From positions 124,001 through 188,000 of the forward strand of contig NZ_BMLY01000006.1 of assembly GCF_014645555.1 (NCBI RefSeq): DNA of 64,000 nt. Reading direction: 5' to 3'. The stretch comes from Silvimonas amylolytica (GTDB lineage: Bacteria; Pseudomonadota; Gammaproteobacteria; Burkholderiales; Chitinibacteraceae). Shown one piece after another: positions 44,846-56,842 of this stretch. A model generated the notes under the pieces. The model did not search any database and was not told the origin of the DNA. It saw only the letters and a program-made list of their open reading frames with translations. The first letter of the stretch is position 1, and every line of letters begins with the position of its first letter. Made by a program: the position numbers and the translations under genes.

Positions 44846-46708
44846 GTGCCTCATACTGCTTCCCCGTCCCCCGCTGCGGGTGACTCACTGGCGTACGCTT
44901 TGCCGCTGGATATTGCCACGCTGCAAAGTGCTCATGCCCGCTCTCGCGGTTTTGGCTTGTCTGAGAATGCCCGTCCGGATTACGCCCTGCTCACGCCCAA
45001 CGCGCTGGCGCAAGAGGTAGACCGCCACCGTTTGTTCTACCAGCACGCGCTGCCGCTGGTAGAAACGCTGTATCAGCAGATTGCCAATACGCACAGCATG
45101 ATCGTGCTGACTGACGCCTCTGGTCTGGTGTTGCATTCGTTGGGCGATGATGACTTTCTGGCCAAGGCAGAGAAGGTGGCGTTGCAGCCCGGTGCCGTGT
45201 GGACAGAACAAAACCAGGGCACCAACGCCATCGGTACCGCATTGGCTGAGTTACGACCCGCCACCGTGCATGGCGACCAGCACTTTCTGAAAGCGAACCA
45301 GTTTCTGACTTGTGCCAGCGTGCCCATTCTTGACCCCCAGGGCGGCCTTTCTGGCGTGATTGATGTCACCGGGGATTGCCGGGGCTATCACCGGCACACC
45401 ATGTCATTGGTCCGCATGTCCGCGCAAACTCTGGAAAACCAGCTCCTGCGAGACGCATTTACTGATGTGCTGTACTTGGGGTTTCATGGTCGAAGAGAGT
45501 TCGTTGGCACCTTGATGGAAGGGATCGCCGTATTTTCACTGGATGGCCGACTACTGGCCATGAATGCCAGCGCCCGCTTCCAGTTAGGTCTGGATGATGA
45601 AGTCGCCGCGCAGCAGTTCGATCGGTTGTTTGATCCCGGTCTGGAGCAAGTGCTGGCGCGTTGTCACGCAGCGGGCGAGGGCTGGATGCCGCTGTGTCTG
45701 CACAACGGTGTGCTGGTACAGGCGAGGGCGCAATTACGCATGCGGGCGTTGCCGTCAGTTGGCCGCCCGGCACCGCGGCTGTCGCGGCTGGGTTATCTGA
45801 ATACAGGCGACGCACAATTGGCCCGCGTATTGGAGCGCGTTGGCAAGGTGCTGGGGCGTGATGTGCCGGTGCTGATCACGGGAGAAACCGGTACTGGCAA
45901 AGAAATGCTGGCACAGGCCATGCATGCAGATTCGCCGCGTGCAGACAAACCGTTTGTGGCGGTGAATTGTGCCTCTATCCCCGAAACGCTGATCGAATCC
46001 GAACTATTTGGTTATGCCGATGGGGCTTTCACCGGCGCGCGCCAGAAGGGTCACCGCGGCAAGATTGTGCAGGCGCATGGCGGTACGCTGTTTCTGGATG
46101 AAATTGGTGATATGCCGTTGGCTTTGCAGGCACGGTTGCTGCGTGTATTGCAGCAGCGCGAAGTCATGCCACTGGGCAGCGCCCAGGCGATCCCGGTTGA
46201 TATTGCACTGATCTGTGCCACGCATTGCGATTTACCTGCCATGGTGCAAGCCGGTGAGTTCCGCGCTGATCTGTATTACCGCATTCAGGGTCTGACAGTG
46301 CGATTGCCGCCGACGCGGGAGCGCACCGATCTGGCCGCTGTCATCCGCAAAATGCTCAATACCGAAAGTACTGCGCAGGTGCGCTATACATTGTCTGCGC
46401 AGGTGATGGACTTGTTCCTCGGATATTCATGGCCTGGTAATTTCCGGCAGTTGTACAACGTACTGCATACGGCGTGTGTACTGGCGGGGGATGAGGCCGA
46501 GCTGACCCTTGAGCATTTGCCAGATGATTTTGTGGCCGTGGCCGAAGAGGGCGAGTCAGCCGATTGCGCCATGGCCAATGGACGCCTTGCCACAGTGACG
46601 CAAGCCGCCATTAATGCCGCCCTGGCCGAACATGAGGGCAATGTGTCTGCCGCCGCCCGGGCGCTGGGCGTATCGCGCAACACCATTTACCGCAAACAGC
46701 GGCACTGA
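44846..46708 (+). CDS. Sigma-54-dependent activator (AcoR-like)
   Basis: Enhancer-binding protein of about 620 residues. The N-terminal sensor region has a GAF-type segment ([36 protein letters not shown]), then a PAS-like segment. The AAA+ domain (about residues 335–560) has Walker [18 protein letters not shown], the sigma-54 loop GAFTGA and Walker [14 protein letters not shown]. The C-terminal Fis helix-turn-helix is [20 protein letters not shown]. This matches AcoR-type activators of acetoin and aldehyde genes. GTG 44846 has GAGGAA (44833–44838) upstream; TTG 44831 is an in-frame alternative. It probably activates the divergent aldehyde dehydrogenase operon. Confidence 0.92.
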   Translation: MPHTASPSPAAGDSLAYALPLDIATLQSAHARSRGFGLSENARPDYALLTPNALAQEVDRHRLFYQHALPLVETLYQQIANTHSMIVLTDASGLVLHSLGDDDFLAKAEKVALQPGAVWTEQNQGTNAIGTALAELRPATVHGDQHFLKANQFLTCASVPILDPQGGLSGVIDVTGDCRGYHRHTMSLVRMSAQTLENQLLRDAFTDVLYLGFHGRREFVGTLMEGIAVFSLDGRLLAMNASARFQLGLDDEVAAQQFDRLFDPGLEQVLARCHAAGEGWMPLCLHNGVLVQARAQLRMRALPSVGRPAPRLSRLGYLNTGDAQLARVLERVGKVLGRDVPVLITGETGTGKEMLAQAMHADSPRADKPFVAVNCASIPETLIESELFGYADGAFTGARQKGHRGKIVQAHGGTLFLDEIGDMPLALQARLLRVLQQREVMPLGSAQAIPVDIALICATHCDLPAMVQAGEFRADLYYRIQGLTVRLPPTRERTDLAAVIRKMLNTESTAQVRYTLSAQVMDLFLGYSWPGNFRQLYNVLHTACVLAGDEAELTLEHLPDDFVAVAEEGESADCAMANGRLATVTQAAINAALAEHEGNVSAAARALGVSRNTIYRKQRH

Positions 46709-46744
46709 TACAGAACGTTGCTGGAAGGCCCAAAACAGAAAGAA

Positions 46745-46769
46745 AAAAGCCGCGAATTTCGCGGCTTTT
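46745..46769. terminator. Bidirectional terminator between acoR-like and dapE genes
   Basis: AAAAGCCGCGAA/TTCGCGGCTTTT (46745–46756 and 46758–46769) with preceding A and following T-rich sequence lies between convergent genes. Confidence 0.82.
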
Positions 46770-46792
46770 CCTTGAGGCGACGATCGCGGTAA

Positions 46793-47977
<1,185 letters not shown>

Positions 47978-47994
47978 TCAGGCCGGCTTCTGGC

Positions 47995-48339
47995 TTAACG
48001 GAAAAGACTTTCATACAAATCGGGTTTATAGCCCACGGTGATCTGACCATCGCGATCCAGTACCGGACGTTTGATGACAGACGGCTGAGCCATCATGACG
48101 GCCATGGCCGACGCTGCATCGACTACGCTGGCTTTGGTCGCATCATCAAGCTTGCGCCAGGTCGTGCCTTGACGGTTAACCAAAGGCTCCCAGCCGATCT
48201 GGGCAATCCAGCCGGCCAGCAGCTCCTGGCTGACGCCGTTTTTCTTGAAGTCATGCCATGCGTATTCATGGCCTTGTTCAGTCAGCCAGGTGCGGGCTTT
48301 CTTGACGGTGTCGCAATTCGGAATGCCGTAAAGCTTCAT
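47995..48339 (-). CDS. ArsC-family reductase-like protein (YffB type)
   Basis: Thioredoxin-fold protein of 114 residues. It begins MKLYGIPNCDTVKKARTWL; the single cysteine in PNCDTVKKA corresponds to the ArsC/Spx catalytic position, and KRPVLDRDGQITVGY with a conserved Arg/Pro is in the C-terminal half. YffB-type proteins are glutathione-linked in structure studies but do not reduce arsenate efficiently. It is the promoter-proximal gene of a pair with dapE. Confidence 0.88.
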   Translation of the reverse strand: MKLYGIPNCDTVKKARTWLTEQGHEYAWHDFKKNGVSQELLAGWIAQIGWEPLVNRQGTTWRKLDDATKASVVDAASAMAVMMAQPSVIKRPVLDRDGQITVGYKPDLYESLFR

Positions 48340-48381
48340 GGGTGTACTCACATGCTGCAAATGGAAAGGGCGTTACCCAAT

Positions 48382-48408
48382 AAAAAGGGCCGCTTTTTGG
48401 GCGGCCCT
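48382..48408 (-). terminator. Terminator of pilU
   Basis: On the minus strand AGGGCCGC/GCGGCCCT (7-base loop) is followed by TTTTTA. It lies 21 bases beyond the pilU stop and ahead of the ArsC-like gene. Confidence 0.85.
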
Positions 48409-48429
48409 GATTATGCGGCTTAACGCTGA

Positions 48430-49572
48430 TCAATGCAGGGAAATGTTGAAGTTCAAGTCGGCCGCTTCGGGCTCGCCTGACTTCTTGCTGGAGGCGGCAT
48501 CTTGCTCTTCAACCGTTTGGGCGTTGTTCACCATCCAGGACAGGTTGGTGGCAGAGTCTGCATTGCGCAGGGCTTCATCCAGATCCACTTCGCCCGCGCG
48601 ATAGAGGCGATAGAGCGACTGTTCAAAGGTTTGCGAGCCTTCGGCCAGGCTTTGCTCCATGGCTTCCTTGATGTCAGAGAGATGACCATCACGGATCAGC
48701 TCGGAAATCCGGGCGGTGTTTAGCAAGATTTCTACGGCCGGGATCAACTTGCCCTGTTTGTTGCGGATCAAGCGCTGCGAAATGATGGCCTTGAGCGAGG
48801 TCGAAAGGTCGTACAGCAGGCTTTCCCGGGCTTCTTGCGGGAAGAAGTTCACCATCCGCGCCAGCGAGTGATAACTATTGTTGGCGTGCAGTGTACTGAT
48901 ACACAGGTGACCGGCCTGTGCATATTGCATGGCGTAAGTCACGGTTTCGCGGTCGCGCATTTCGCCAATCATCAGGACATCTGGTGCTTCACGCATCGCG
49001 TTTTTCAGTGCGTCGTTAAAGCTGTGCGTATCGACACCCACTTCGCGTTGGTTCACGAGGCTTTTTTTGTGGGTATACAGATACTCAATCGGGTCTTCCA
49101 TGGTCAGGATGTGCCCGGAGTGATTCTGGTTGCGGTGTTCCAGCATGGCGGACACTGTGGACGATTTGCCGCTACCGGTTGCGCCAACCACCAGAATAAT
49201 CCCGCGTTTTTCCATCACCAGGTCTTTTAACAGACCCGGCATGCGCAGTTCTTCGAGCGTGGCGGCGTTGGGCTTGATAAAGCGCACCACCATGGCCACG
49301 CTGCCACGGCTTTTGAATACGTTGATCCGGAAGCTGCCGACGCCTTCCAGCGCCATGCCCATGTTCAGTTCCAGATCTTTTTCAAACCGCGCAATTTGTT
49401 GCGGGTTCATGATCTGGTAGACCAGTTGCTTGACGTGGTCGGCACCTAGAACCTGATTGTTGACCGGATAGCACACACCCTGGATTTTGATCGTGATCGG
49501 CGCGTTGGCCGACAGGAACAAATCAGAGGCCTGGCGCTCCGACATGAGTTTGAAAAACGGCATCAGGTTCAC
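48430..49572 (-). CDS. pilU: Type IV pilus retraction ATPase PilU
   Basis: Accessory hexameric ATPase for pilus retraction and twitching, 380 residues (PilU norm about 380; PilT about 345). It begins with MPFFKLMSERQASDLFLSAN; Walker A is VVGATGSGKSSTVSAML (about residue 130), followed by the Asp box TMEDPIEYLY, Walker B VLMIGEMRDRETV and the His box LCISTLHANN. I prefer GTG 49572, which has GGGAGGGAG eight bases upstream, over the ATGs at 49596 and 49563. pilT, which normally lies upstream, is replaced here by a fadD-type gene 24 bases away. Confidence 0.92.
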   Translation of the reverse strand: MNLMPFFKLMSERQASDLFLSANAPITIKIQGVCYPVNNQVLGADHVKQLVYQIMNPQQIARFEKDLELNMGMALEGVGSFRINVFKSRGSVAMVVRFIKPNAATLEELRMPGLLKDLVMEKRGIILVVGATGSGKSSTVSAMLEHRNQNHSGHILTMEDPIEYLYTHKKSLVNQREVGVDTHSFNDALKNAMREAPDVLMIGEMRDRETVTYAMQYAQAGHLCISTLHANNSYHSLARMVNFFPQEARESLLYDLSTSLKAIISQRLIRNKQGKLIPAVEILLNTARISELIRDGHLSDIKEAMEQSLAEGSQTFEQSLYRLYRAGEVDLDEALRNADSATNLSWMVNNAQTVEEQDAASSKKSGEPEAADLNFNISLH

Positions 49573-49596
49573 GGCAACTCCCTCCCGATCATTCAT

Positions 49597-51258
49597 TTAG
49601 CCCTGGCGCAGTTCTCTTCGCAAAATCTTGCCCACGTTGGATTTGGGCAATTGATCGCGGAATTCAACCTGGCGCGGGACTTTGTAATTAGTCAGTTGTT
49701 CACGGCAATACGCGATGATTTGCGCTTCCGTGAGGGTTGGATCTTTCTTCACCACAAAAATCTTGACTGCTTCGCCGGATTTGTCATCCGGTACACCAAT
49801 ACACGCCACTTCCAGTACGCCTGGGTGTTTGGCAACCACGTCTTCCACCTCATTGGGGTAAACGTTGAAGCCAGAAACCAGCACCATGTCTTTCTTGCGA
49901 TCCGCGATGCGGAAGAACCCGGTCGGAGACATGATGGCCACGTCGCCCGTGCCCAGAAAACCGTCATCGCCGAGGACCTTGATGGTTTCGTCCTTGCGTT
50001 GCCAGTAGCCCTTCATGACCTGCGGGCCTTTGATGAACAACTCGCCGGCTTCGCCCGGTGGCAAGACCTGGCCTTGATCGTTGCGAATCTGCGCGTCCGT
50101 CGATGGGATGGGCAAACCAATCATGCCATTGTATTCGCGCAGCGTCATCGGGTTGATCATGGCCGCAGGGGAGGTTTCGGTCAGGCCGTAGGCCTCTACC
50201 AGCGTGACGCCAGTGACTTTTTTCCATTTGTCAGCGACGGACTGCTGTACCGCCATGCCGCCACCCAGAGTGAGGCGCCAGGTGGAGAAATCCAGCTTGT
50301 TGAACTCTTCGTTATTCACGAGGGCGCCAAACAGCGTATTCACGCCGGTAATCGCCGTGACCGGATATTTGCCAAGTTCTTTTACAAAACCAGGGATATC
50401 GCGCGGATTGGTGATCAGCAAGTTGGTTGCGCCCAGCTTGGTGAAGATCATGCCGTTCGCGGTGAGCGAGAAGATATGGTAAAGCGGCAGGGCGGTGACG
50501 ATCAGTTCCTGGCCATCGCGTACGGCGCCAGAAATCCAGGCGTGCGCCTGCTGCATATTGGCGACGATATTGCCGTGCGTCAGCATGGCGCCCTTAGCGA
50601 CACCGGTGGTGCCACCGGTGTATTGCAAGAACGCCAGATCGTCGTGTGTGAGGCGAACCAGGCTGAAATGCAGGCCTTGGCCGATCTTGATTGCGCTATT
50701 GAAGGAGACTGCGCCGGGCAACGAGTACGCGGGCACCATCTTCTTCACATATTTGACCACGCTGTTCACCAGCAAGCGCTTGGGGAAGTCCAGCATGTCT
50801 GCAATTTCGGTCACGATCACGTGTTTTACGTTCGTGCCGCTGATCGCTTTTTCGAGTGTATGGGCAAAGTTGGCGACAATGACAATGGCTTCGGCGCCTG
50901 AATCTTTGAGTTGGTGTTCCAGCTCGCGCGGTGTGTAAAGCGGATTGACATTTACCACGACCATACCGGCCTTCAGAATGCCGAACAAGGCGACCGGATA
51001 TTGCAGTAGGTTGGGCATCATGATGGCGACGCGGGTGCCGCGAGCCAGTTTCAGATCCTGTTGCAGGTAAGCTGCAAACGCGGTGGTGAGCTCATCGAGC
51101 TCGTGATAGCTGATGGACTTGCCCATATTGATGAACGCAGTCCGGTCGGCGTATTTGACCAGCGTTTGCGCGATCACATCCGGGATTGACGAGAACTCGT
51201 TCATGTTGATCTCGTGCGGGATTCCGGCGGGGTAACTGGAAAACCAGGGGCGGTCCAT
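49597..51258 (-). CDS. fadD: Long-chain fatty-acid–CoA ligase
   Basis: Acyl-activating enzyme of 553 residues that makes acyl-CoA from fatty acid, ATP and CoA. It begins [17 protein letters not shown], as FadD does. Adenylate motifs: [20 protein letters not shown] (P-loop), [37 protein letters not shown] and [13 protein letters not shown] with the C-terminal catalytic lysine. ATG 51258 is chosen from homology; longer starts at 51273 or 51336 are open. pilU follows at 24 bases, so the two may share a message. Confidence 0.93.
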   Translation of the reverse strand: MDRPWFSSYPAGIPHEINMNEFSSIPDVIAQTLVKYADRTAFINMGKSISYHELDELTTAFAAYLQQDLKLARGTRVAIMMPNLLQYPVALFGILKAGMVVVNVNPLYTPRELEHQLKDSGAEAIVIVANFAHTLEKAISGTNVKHVIVTEIADMLDFPKRLLVNSVVKYVKKMVPAYSLPGAVSFNSAIKIGQGLHFSLVRLTHDDLAFLQYTGGTTGVAKGAMLTHGNIVANMQQAHAWISGAVRDGQELIVTALPLYHIFSLTANGMIFTKLGATNLLITNPRDIPGFVKELGKYPVTAITGVNTLFGALVNNEEFNKLDFSTWRLTLGGGMAVQQSVADKWKKVTGVTLVEAYGLTETSPAAMINPMTLREYNGMIGLPIPSTDAQIRNDQGQVLPPGEAGELFIKGPQVMKGYWQRKDETIKVLGDDGFLGTGDVAIMSPTGFFRIADRKKDMVLVSGFNVYPNEVEDVVAKHPGVLEVACIGVPDDKSGEAVKIFVVKKDPTLTEAQIIAYCREQLTNYKVPRQVEFRDQLPKSNVGKILRRELRQG

Positions 51259-51374
51259 ATATCTCTTCTCCATGTTGAACCTGCAGAGGGGTTCTTGTTT
51301 TGGCGATACTCTAGTGCCGGAACGTACAACCAACAAGCGGGTTATCCATTGTAGCGTCCGGGTTTACGGCAGAG

Positions 51375-51530
51375 TTTCGCCAAAGTCTTGTTTCTGATAG
51401 AATCGGGTTTATCCCCTGGTGAGGCGTTTTACGATCAGTTGATCGAGGCCCTTGCGCAGTAGGGAGTGCTTGAGAATGGGCGCTGTTGTAGCAGCCCATT
51501 TTTTGTTTGCGAAAAGGATTTTGCGTTTTT
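51375..51530 (+). promoter_or_regulatory. Promoter and structured leader of the rimP–nusA–infB operon
   Basis: TTTCGC (51375), 17 bases and TAGAAT (51398–51403) form a candidate promoter. The leader holds CGATCA-GT-TGATCG (about 51432–51445) and then a GGGC…GCCC hairpin near 51476–51498 ending in TTTTTTG, about 25 bases before the rimP start. A terminator-like hairpin inside the leader suggests attenuation, fitting the known autogenous control of nusA operons; no tRNA gene (metY) precedes it here. Confidence 0.55.
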
Positions 51531-51965
51531 ATGGCAGTGAGTCTGCAAAGCGTGCTTGAACTGACCGTCCCGGGGCTCGGATACGAGCTGGTGGATGTGG
51601 AACTGGCCCAGAACGGGCTGGTCCGCATTTTCATCGACAAACCGGGCGGCATCACCGTGGAAGATTGTGCCACGGTCAGCAACCATCTCCAGCGTTTGTT
51701 CGAGGTGGAAAACATTGGCTACGAGCGATTGGAAGTGTCGTCGCCCGGGCTTGATCGCGCGTTGAAAACGCCTGCTGATTTCGAGCGTTTTGCCGGCCAG
51801 ATGGTGCGTGCAAAGCTGCGCCTGCCGCTGCCGGACAAACGCAAGCGTCTTCTGGGCAAACTGATTGGCTATGAAGACGGCCGCGTTGTAATTGAAGCCG
51901 ATGGCGAGCGCATCAGCCTTGAAATGGCGCAGATCGATAAAGTGCGTCTGGAACCGCAGTTCTGA
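51531..51965 (+). CDS. rimP: Ribosome maturation factor RimP
   Basis: Assists 30S subunit assembly; 144 residues. It begins [53 protein letters not shown] and [20 protein letters not shown] are diagnostic, and the C-terminal SH3-like domain follows. ATG 51531 has AGGA at 51515–51518. It is the first gene of the rimP–nusA–infB operon, 62 bases before nusA. Confidence 0.95.
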   Translation: MAVSLQSVLELTVPGLGYELVDVELAQNGLVRIFIDKPGGITVEDCATVSNHLQRLFEVENIGYERLEVSSPGLDRALKTPADFERFAGQMVRAKLRLPLPDKRKRLLGKLIGYEDGRVVIEADGERISLEMAQIDKVRLEPQF

Positions 51966-52027
51966 TTCCAGACGGTGAGTGAATACCGACAATACAGCTG
52001 GCCGGGCTTTGCCGGGGGAAATAGACA

Positions 52028-53500
52028 ATGAGCCGTGAAATTCTGTTGCTGGTCGACGCACTGGCGCGTGAAAAGAATGTTGAAAAAGACGTCGTGTTTA
52101 CCGCGCTGGAACTGGCATTGGCTTCGGCCACCAAGAAGCGTTACGACGATGAAGTAGATGTACGTGTTTCGATCGACCGTGACTCGGGCGACTATCGCAG
52201 CTTCCGCGTCTGGACTGTGGTGGAAGACAACGACCACGAAGAGCCATCGCGCCAGATCGCAATTACGGATGCACCGGATTACGACAAGAATCTGAAACTG
52301 GGTGATACCTGGGAAGAAGAACTCGAGCCGATCGAGTTTGGCCGGATTGGCGCGCAAACCGCCAAACAGGTCATTCTGCAAAAGATTCGTGACGCTGAGC
52401 GCGAGCAGAACCTGAATGACTTCCTGGATCGTCGTGAACATGTTGTCAACGGCACCATCAAGCGCATCGAACGTGGCAACGCGATTATCGAACTGGGCAA
52501 GCTTGAAGCCGTATTGCCGCGTGACCAGATGATCCCCAAGGAAAACCTGCGCGTGGGTGACCGCGTGCGTGCTTTCCTGTTGCGTATTGATCGCCTTGGT
52601 CGTGGTCCGCAACTGGTGTTGAGCCGTATTGCGCCGGATTTCATGGGCAAACTGTTCGAGATGGAAGTGCCGGAAATCGAAAACGGCCTGATCGAGCTCA
52701 AAGGCATTGCCCGCGACCCAGGCATGCGTGCCAAGATCGCCGTCAAGTCCAACGATCAGCGTGTTGATCCGCAAGGCACTTGTATTGGTGTTCGCGGTAC
52801 CCGTGTGAATGCGGTGACCAACGAGCTGGCTGGCGAGCGTGTCGACATCGTGCTGTGGTCGGCTGACCCGGCGCAATTCGTGATCGGCGCTCTGAGCCCT
52901 GCTGACGTGAGCTCCATTGTTGTGGATGAAGAAAGTCACGCGATGGATGTGATCGTTGACGAAGAAAATCTAGCCATGGCGATTGGCCGTGGCGGCCAGA
53001 ACGTGAAGCTCGCTTCCGAACTCACGGGCTGGAAACTGAACATCATGACGGTGAATCAGGCTGAAGAGAAAAACGAAGCCGAATTCACCAAGGTCCGCGA
53101 GCTGTTCGTCAAAGCGCTGGATGTGGACGAAGATGTGGCCGACGTGCTGGTGCAGGAAGGCTTTAACACGCTGGAAGAAGTGGCCTATGTGCCGCTGAAT
53201 GAAATGCTCGAGATCGAGGCGTTTGATGAGGATACCGTGAACGAGCTGCGTGCCCGTGCCCGTGATGCCTTGCTGACCCAGGCCATCGTGCATGAAGAGC
53301 AACTGGAGCACCAGACGGAAGATCTGAAGAGTCTGCAAGGTATGACAGCCGATCTGGCTGGCAAGCTGGCAGAACACGATATCCATACGCGAGACGACCT
53401 GGCCGAACTGGCTGTCGACGAACTGGTGGAAATGACCGGTATCGCCGACGACGATGCCAAACAGCTGATTATGAAGGCCCGCGAGCATTGGTTCGCATAA
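52028..53500 (+). CDS. nusA: Transcription termination/antitermination factor NusA
   Basis: RNA-polymerase-bound elongation factor of 490 residues. In order: N-terminal polymerase-binding domain (1–130), S1 domain (about 135–200, [20 protein letters not shown]), KH1 and KH2 (about 230–345, with [18 protein letters not shown] and [15 protein letters not shown]), and two C-terminal acidic repeats ([40 protein letters not shown]) as in gammaproteobacterial NusA. The gene is 15 bases before infB. Confidence 0.97.
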   Translation: MSREILLLVDALAREKNVEKDVVFTALELALASATKKRYDDEVDVRVSIDRDSGDYRSFRVWTVVEDNDHEEPSRQIAITDAPDYDKNLKLGDTWEEELEPIEFGRIGAQTAKQVILQKIRDAEREQNLNDFLDRREHVVNGTIKRIERGNAIIELGKLEAVLPRDQMIPKENLRVGDRVRAFLLRIDRLGRGPQLVLSRIAPDFMGKLFEMEVPEIENGLIELKGIARDPGMRAKIAVKSNDQRVDPQGTCIGVRGTRVNAVTNELAGERVDIVLWSADPAQFVIGALSPADVSSIVVDEESHAMDVIVDEENLAMAIGRGGQNVKLASELTGWKLNIMTVNQAEEKNEAEFTKVRELFVKALDVDEDVADVLVQEGFNTLEEVAYVPLNEMLEIEAFDEDTVNELRARARDALLTQAIVHEEQLEHQTEDLKSLQGMTADLAGKLAEHDIHTRDDLAELAVDELVEMTGIADDDAKQLIMKAREHWFA

Positions 53501-53515
53501 GGCGGGAGGAATTGC

Positions 53516-56296
53516 ATGAGTGAACTGAAAGTCAGTCAATTCGCGGCAGAGCTGAAAATGCCGTCGCAAGAATTGCTGGAGCAACTGCGGGCGGCAGGTG
53601 TCGCCAAGCAAAGTGAATCGGACTCCGTGACGGCCGAGGACAAGTCGCGCCTGCTGGACCATTTGCAAAAGAAGCATGGTGCAGCTGGAGACAAGCCGCG
53701 CATTACCCTGCAACGTAAACAGACCAGTGAAATCCGCAAGACCGATGCGACCGGCAAGGCCAAGACCATTCAGGTTGAGGTCCGGAAAAAGCGTGTGGTC
53801 GTTACGCCGGAAGGCGGTCAGCCCGCCGTTCAGGCTGAAGCACCGGTCAGCAATGCTGCACCGTCTGCGCCGATTGTAGATGCCAACGAGCGTGCAGCGC
53901 GAGAGGCGGAAGCCAATCGCCAGAACGAACTGTTTGCCCGTCAGGCCGCAGAGATGCGTGCCAAGCATCACCGCGACCCGCGTCCTGAGCCCGTTGCCGA
54001 AGCCGCAGTCGTTGATGCTGCTCCGGTCGAAAACGTTGTGGCTGAGGCCGCATCGGTGCCTGCTCCGGTAGATGCCCCCGTTGTGGTTGAACCGGTTGCA
54101 GCTCCCGCAGTTGTGGCATCGGCTCCTGCCCCAGCCCCGGCACCCGTTGTTGCGGAACCAGTGCCAGCTCCAGCCCCGGCGCGAGCTCCGGCCCATGCCT
54201 CGACCCGTTCGGATGATTCGCGTCCGCGTATCGGCATGCGCGTTGAGTTGCGCAAGCCGCGCAACGAACCGTTGCGCGCCCCGGAACCCGCCAAGGCTGC
54301 TGCGCCAGCACCGGCACCATCCCGTCCTGCTGACAAGAAGAAGGGCGAGAAGGGTAGCTGGGAAGAGGAACGCAAAGCAGGTGGTGGTGCAGGTGGCGGC
54401 AAGAAGGGCGGCGGTTTGCGCACCAAGGGTGGCGATGCCACCGGTGGCAACGACTGGAAGTCCCGCAAGGGCGGCGGTCGTCACAGACAGCAACAGCATG
54501 ATGCGAACGCGCATGCCTTCCAGGCGCCGACCGAGCCGATTGTGCACACGGTAGACGTGCCTGAAACCATCAGTGTGGCTGATCTGGCCCACAAGATGGC
54601 GGTGAAGGGTGTTGAGGTCGTCAAGGCGCTCATGAAAATGGGCATGATGGTGACCATCAACCAGGTGCTGGACCAGGAAACCGCGATGATCGTCGTGGAA
54701 GAAATGGGCCACACCCCGGTCGCTGCCAAGCTTGATGATCCGGAAACCTACCTGGGCGACGACGATAAGGGCGAGCACGAACTGTTGCCGCGCGCTCCGG
54801 TTGTGACCGTCATGGGTCACGTTGACCACGGCAAGACGTCGCTGCTGGATTACATCCGTCGCGCCAAAGTGGCCGCAGGTGAAGCTGGTGGCATTACGCA
54901 GCACATTGGTGCGTACCATGTTGAGACCGAGAAGGGTGTGATCACCTTCCTGGATACCCCGGGTCACGAAGCGTTTACCGCCATGCGTGCTCGCGGTGCA
55001 TCTGCGACGGACATCGTGGTGCTGGTCGTTGCTGCTGATGATGGCGTGATGCCGCAAACCATTGAAGCGATTCACCATGCCAAGGCGGCTGGTGTGCCGA
55101 TGGTGGTTGCAGTCAACAAGATCGACAAACAAGGTGCCAACGCAGAACGCATCCGCCAGGAACTGGTTGCACAAGAAGTTGTGCCGGAAGACTGGGGTGG
55201 CGATACACAGTTTATCGAAGTCTCTGCCAAGCAAGGCACGGGTATCGACAATCTGCTTGACGCCATCTTGCTGCAAGCCGAAGTGCTGGAACTGCAGGCT
55301 GCAATTGACGCGCCGGCCAAGGGCATCATTATTGAAGCCCGTCTGGACAAGGGTCGCGGTGCCGTGGCGACCATGCTGGTTCAGTCCGGTACCCTGAAGA
55401 AGGGTGACGTGCTGCTGGCGGGCGGTGTATTCGGTCGTATCCGTGCCATGCTGGACGAAAACGGCAAGCCGATTACCGAAGCAGGCCCGTCCATCCCGGT
55501 GGAAATTCTGGGCCTGTCCGAAGTGCCGACCGCCGGTGAAGACGCCATGGTGCTGGCTGACGAAAAGAAGGCGCGTGAAATCGCCTTGTTCCGTCAGGGC
55601 AAGTTCCGTGATGTCAAGTTTGCCAAGCAACAGGCAGCCAAGCTGGAAAACATGTTTGCTCAGATGGCCGAAGGTGGCGAAGTTCAACGCCTGCCGATCA
55701 TCATCAAGAGCGACGTGCAAGGCTCGCTGGAAGCGCTGGCCGGTTCGCTGCAAAAGCTCTCGACCGACGAAGTCCGCGTCCAGATCCTGCACTCGGCCGT
55801 GGGTGGTATCAGTGAGTCTGATATCAACCTGGCACTGGCTTCCAAGGCTGTGGTCGTGGGCTTTAACGTGCGTGCCGATGCGGCCGCTCGCAAGCTTGCT
55901 GAGCACGAAGGCGTGGATATCCGTTACTACAACATCATTTATGATGCGGTAGATGACGTGAAGGCAGCGCTCTCGGGCATGCTGGCGCCAGAGAAGAAGG
56001 AACAAGTGATCGGTCTGGTGGAAATCCGCCAGGTGTTCGTGATCTCCAAGGTGGGTTCGATTGCCGGTTGTTACGTGCTGGACGGCATGGTCAAGCGCGG
56101 TGCGGGTGTCCGCGTACTGCGCAACAACGTGGTAATCCATCAAGGCGAACTCGAAACGCTCAAGCGCTTCAAGGATGATGTCAAGGAAGTCAAGTCTGGC
56201 TACGAGTGTGGCCTGCAGCTGAAGAACTACAATGACATCCAGGAAGGCGATCAGTTGGAAGTCTTCGAAATCGTTGAAATCGCACGCACACTGTAA
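53516..56296 (+). CDS. infB: Translation initiation factor IF-2
   Basis: GTPase that brings initiator tRNA to the 30S subunit; 926 residues. The N-terminal IF2-N domain ([20 protein letters not shown]) is followed by a long linker rich in Ala, Pro, Val and Glu (about residues 90–310), a second IF2-N-like domain, then the G domain with [20 protein letters not shown] (about 432), [17 protein letters not shown] and [15 protein letters not shown], and domains II–IV ending [13 protein letters not shown]. The linker varies greatly among species. Internal starts that give short isoforms are known in E. coli but cannot be assigned here. Confidence 0.97.
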   Translation: MSELKVSQFAAELKMPSQELLEQLRAAGVAKQSESDSVTAEDKSRLLDHLQKKHGAAGDKPRITLQRKQTSEIRKTDATGKAKTIQVEVRKKRVVVTPEGGQPAVQAEAPVSNAAPSAPIVDANERAAREAEANRQNELFARQAAEMRAKHHRDPRPEPVAEAAVVDAAPVENVVAEAASVPAPVDAPVVVEPVAAPAVVASAPAPAPAPVVAEPVPAPAPARAPAHASTRSDDSRPRIGMRVELRKPRNEPLRAPEPAKAAAPAPAPSRPADKKKGEKGSWEEERKAGGGAGGGKKGGGLRTKGGDATGGNDWKSRKGGGRHRQQQHDANAHAFQAPTEPIVHTVDVPETISVADLAHKMAVKGVEVVKALMKMGMMVTINQVLDQETAMIVVEEMGHTPVAAKLDDPETYLGDDDKGEHELLPRAPVVTVMGHVDHGKTSLLDYIRRAKVAAGEAGGITQHIGAYHVETEKGVITFLDTPGHEAFTAMRARGASATDIVVLVVAADDGVMPQTIEAIHHAKAAGVPMVVAVNKIDKQGANAERIRQELVAQEVVPEDWGGDTQFIEVSAKQGTGIDNLLDAILLQAEVLELQAAIDAPAKGIIIEARLDKGRGAVATMLVQSGTLKKGDVLLAGGVFGRIRAMLDENGKPITEAGPSIPVEILGLSEVPTAGEDAMVLADEKKAREIALFRQGKFRDVKFAKQQAAKLENMFAQMAEGGEVQRLPIIIKSDVQGSLEALAGSLQKLSTDEVRVQILHSAVGGISESDINLALASKAVVVGFNVRADAAARKLAEHEGVDIRYYNIIYDAVDDVKAALSGMLAPEKKEQVIGLVEIRQVFVISKVGSIAGCYVLDGMVKRGAGVRVLRNNVVIHQGELETLKRFKDDVKEVKSGYECGLQLKNYNDIQEGDQLEVFEIVEIARTL

Positions 56297-56307
56297 TGGT
56301 GTGAGTG

Positions 56308-56427
56308 AGGCGTGAGGGTGGTGGTGTGAGGTGTAAAACCTCCACCCCCGCGCCGGTGGCGCAGGCATCTGCCTGCGCCTTTTGCTTTTATATGAACGCG
56401 TGCGGGCTACACCTCACCCCCACGCCT
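56308..56427 (+). other. Nested inverted repeats between infB and rbfA
   Basis: An outer pair (56308–56335 with 56408–56427; shared ends AGGCGTG and GAGGTGTA, with an 8-base insertion in the left arm) encloses a strong hairpin GGCGCAGGC/GCCTGCGCC (56358–56366 with 56371–56379, loop ATCT) followed by TTTTGCTTTTA. The inner part looks like an intrinsic terminator inside the operon, so rbfA and truB may be partly uncoupled from infB. Confidence 0.6.
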
Positions 56428-56443
56428 GATGCTTCACATTCCT

Positions 56444-56833
56444 ATGCCTAGACAGACAAAGAACTACTCGCGTGCCGATCGCTTGTCGCAGCAATTGCAA
56501 CGCGACACGGCTGAACTGATCCGCGCTGAGCTTGATCACCCCAAGGCCTCGTTGATCACGATCACTGACGTTGAAGTCACGCGTGATTACTCGCATGCAA
56601 AAATTTTCTACACCTTCCTCGGCACGCCGGAAGACGCGACGGACATCGCAGACAAGCTGGAAGCGGCCAAGGGCTTTATCCGCAGCCAGCTGGCCAAGGG
56701 ATTGTCGCTGTTCAAAATGCCAGAACTGCATTTTGAATACGACCACTCGGTTGAGCGTGGCATGGCCCTCGACAGCTTGATCCAGAAGGCGGCCAGCCTT
56801 TCGAAGGCGCCGGACGACGAGCAGGAAGGCTGA
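56444..56833 (+). CDS. rbfA: Ribosome-binding factor A
   Basis: Late 30S assembly factor of 129 residues with a KH-like fold. It begins MPRQTKNYSRADRLSQQLQR, and the family patterns ITDVEVTRDYSHAKIFYTFL and MPELHFEYDHSVERGMALD are clear. ATG 56444 is chosen from homology; the ribosome site is weak, and 56429 is an in-frame alternative. truB follows after nine bases. Confidence 0.94.
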   Translation: MPRQTKNYSRADRLSQQLQRDTAELIRAELDHPKASLITITDVEVTRDYSHAKIFYTFLGTPEDATDIADKLEAAKGFIRSQLAKGLSLFKMPELHFEYDHSVERGMALDSLIQKAASLSKAPDDEQEG

Positions 56834-56842
56834 GTCTCGCGA

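Noticed and set aside
51340-51530. A tRNA (metY-type) upstream of rimP, as in E. coli
   Set aside because: No cloverleaf or T-loop sequence found in this stretch.
52970-56368. 1132-codon minus-strand frame opposite nusA and infB
   Set aside because: Histidine- and glutamine-rich shadow of two unmistakable genes, with no domain of its own.
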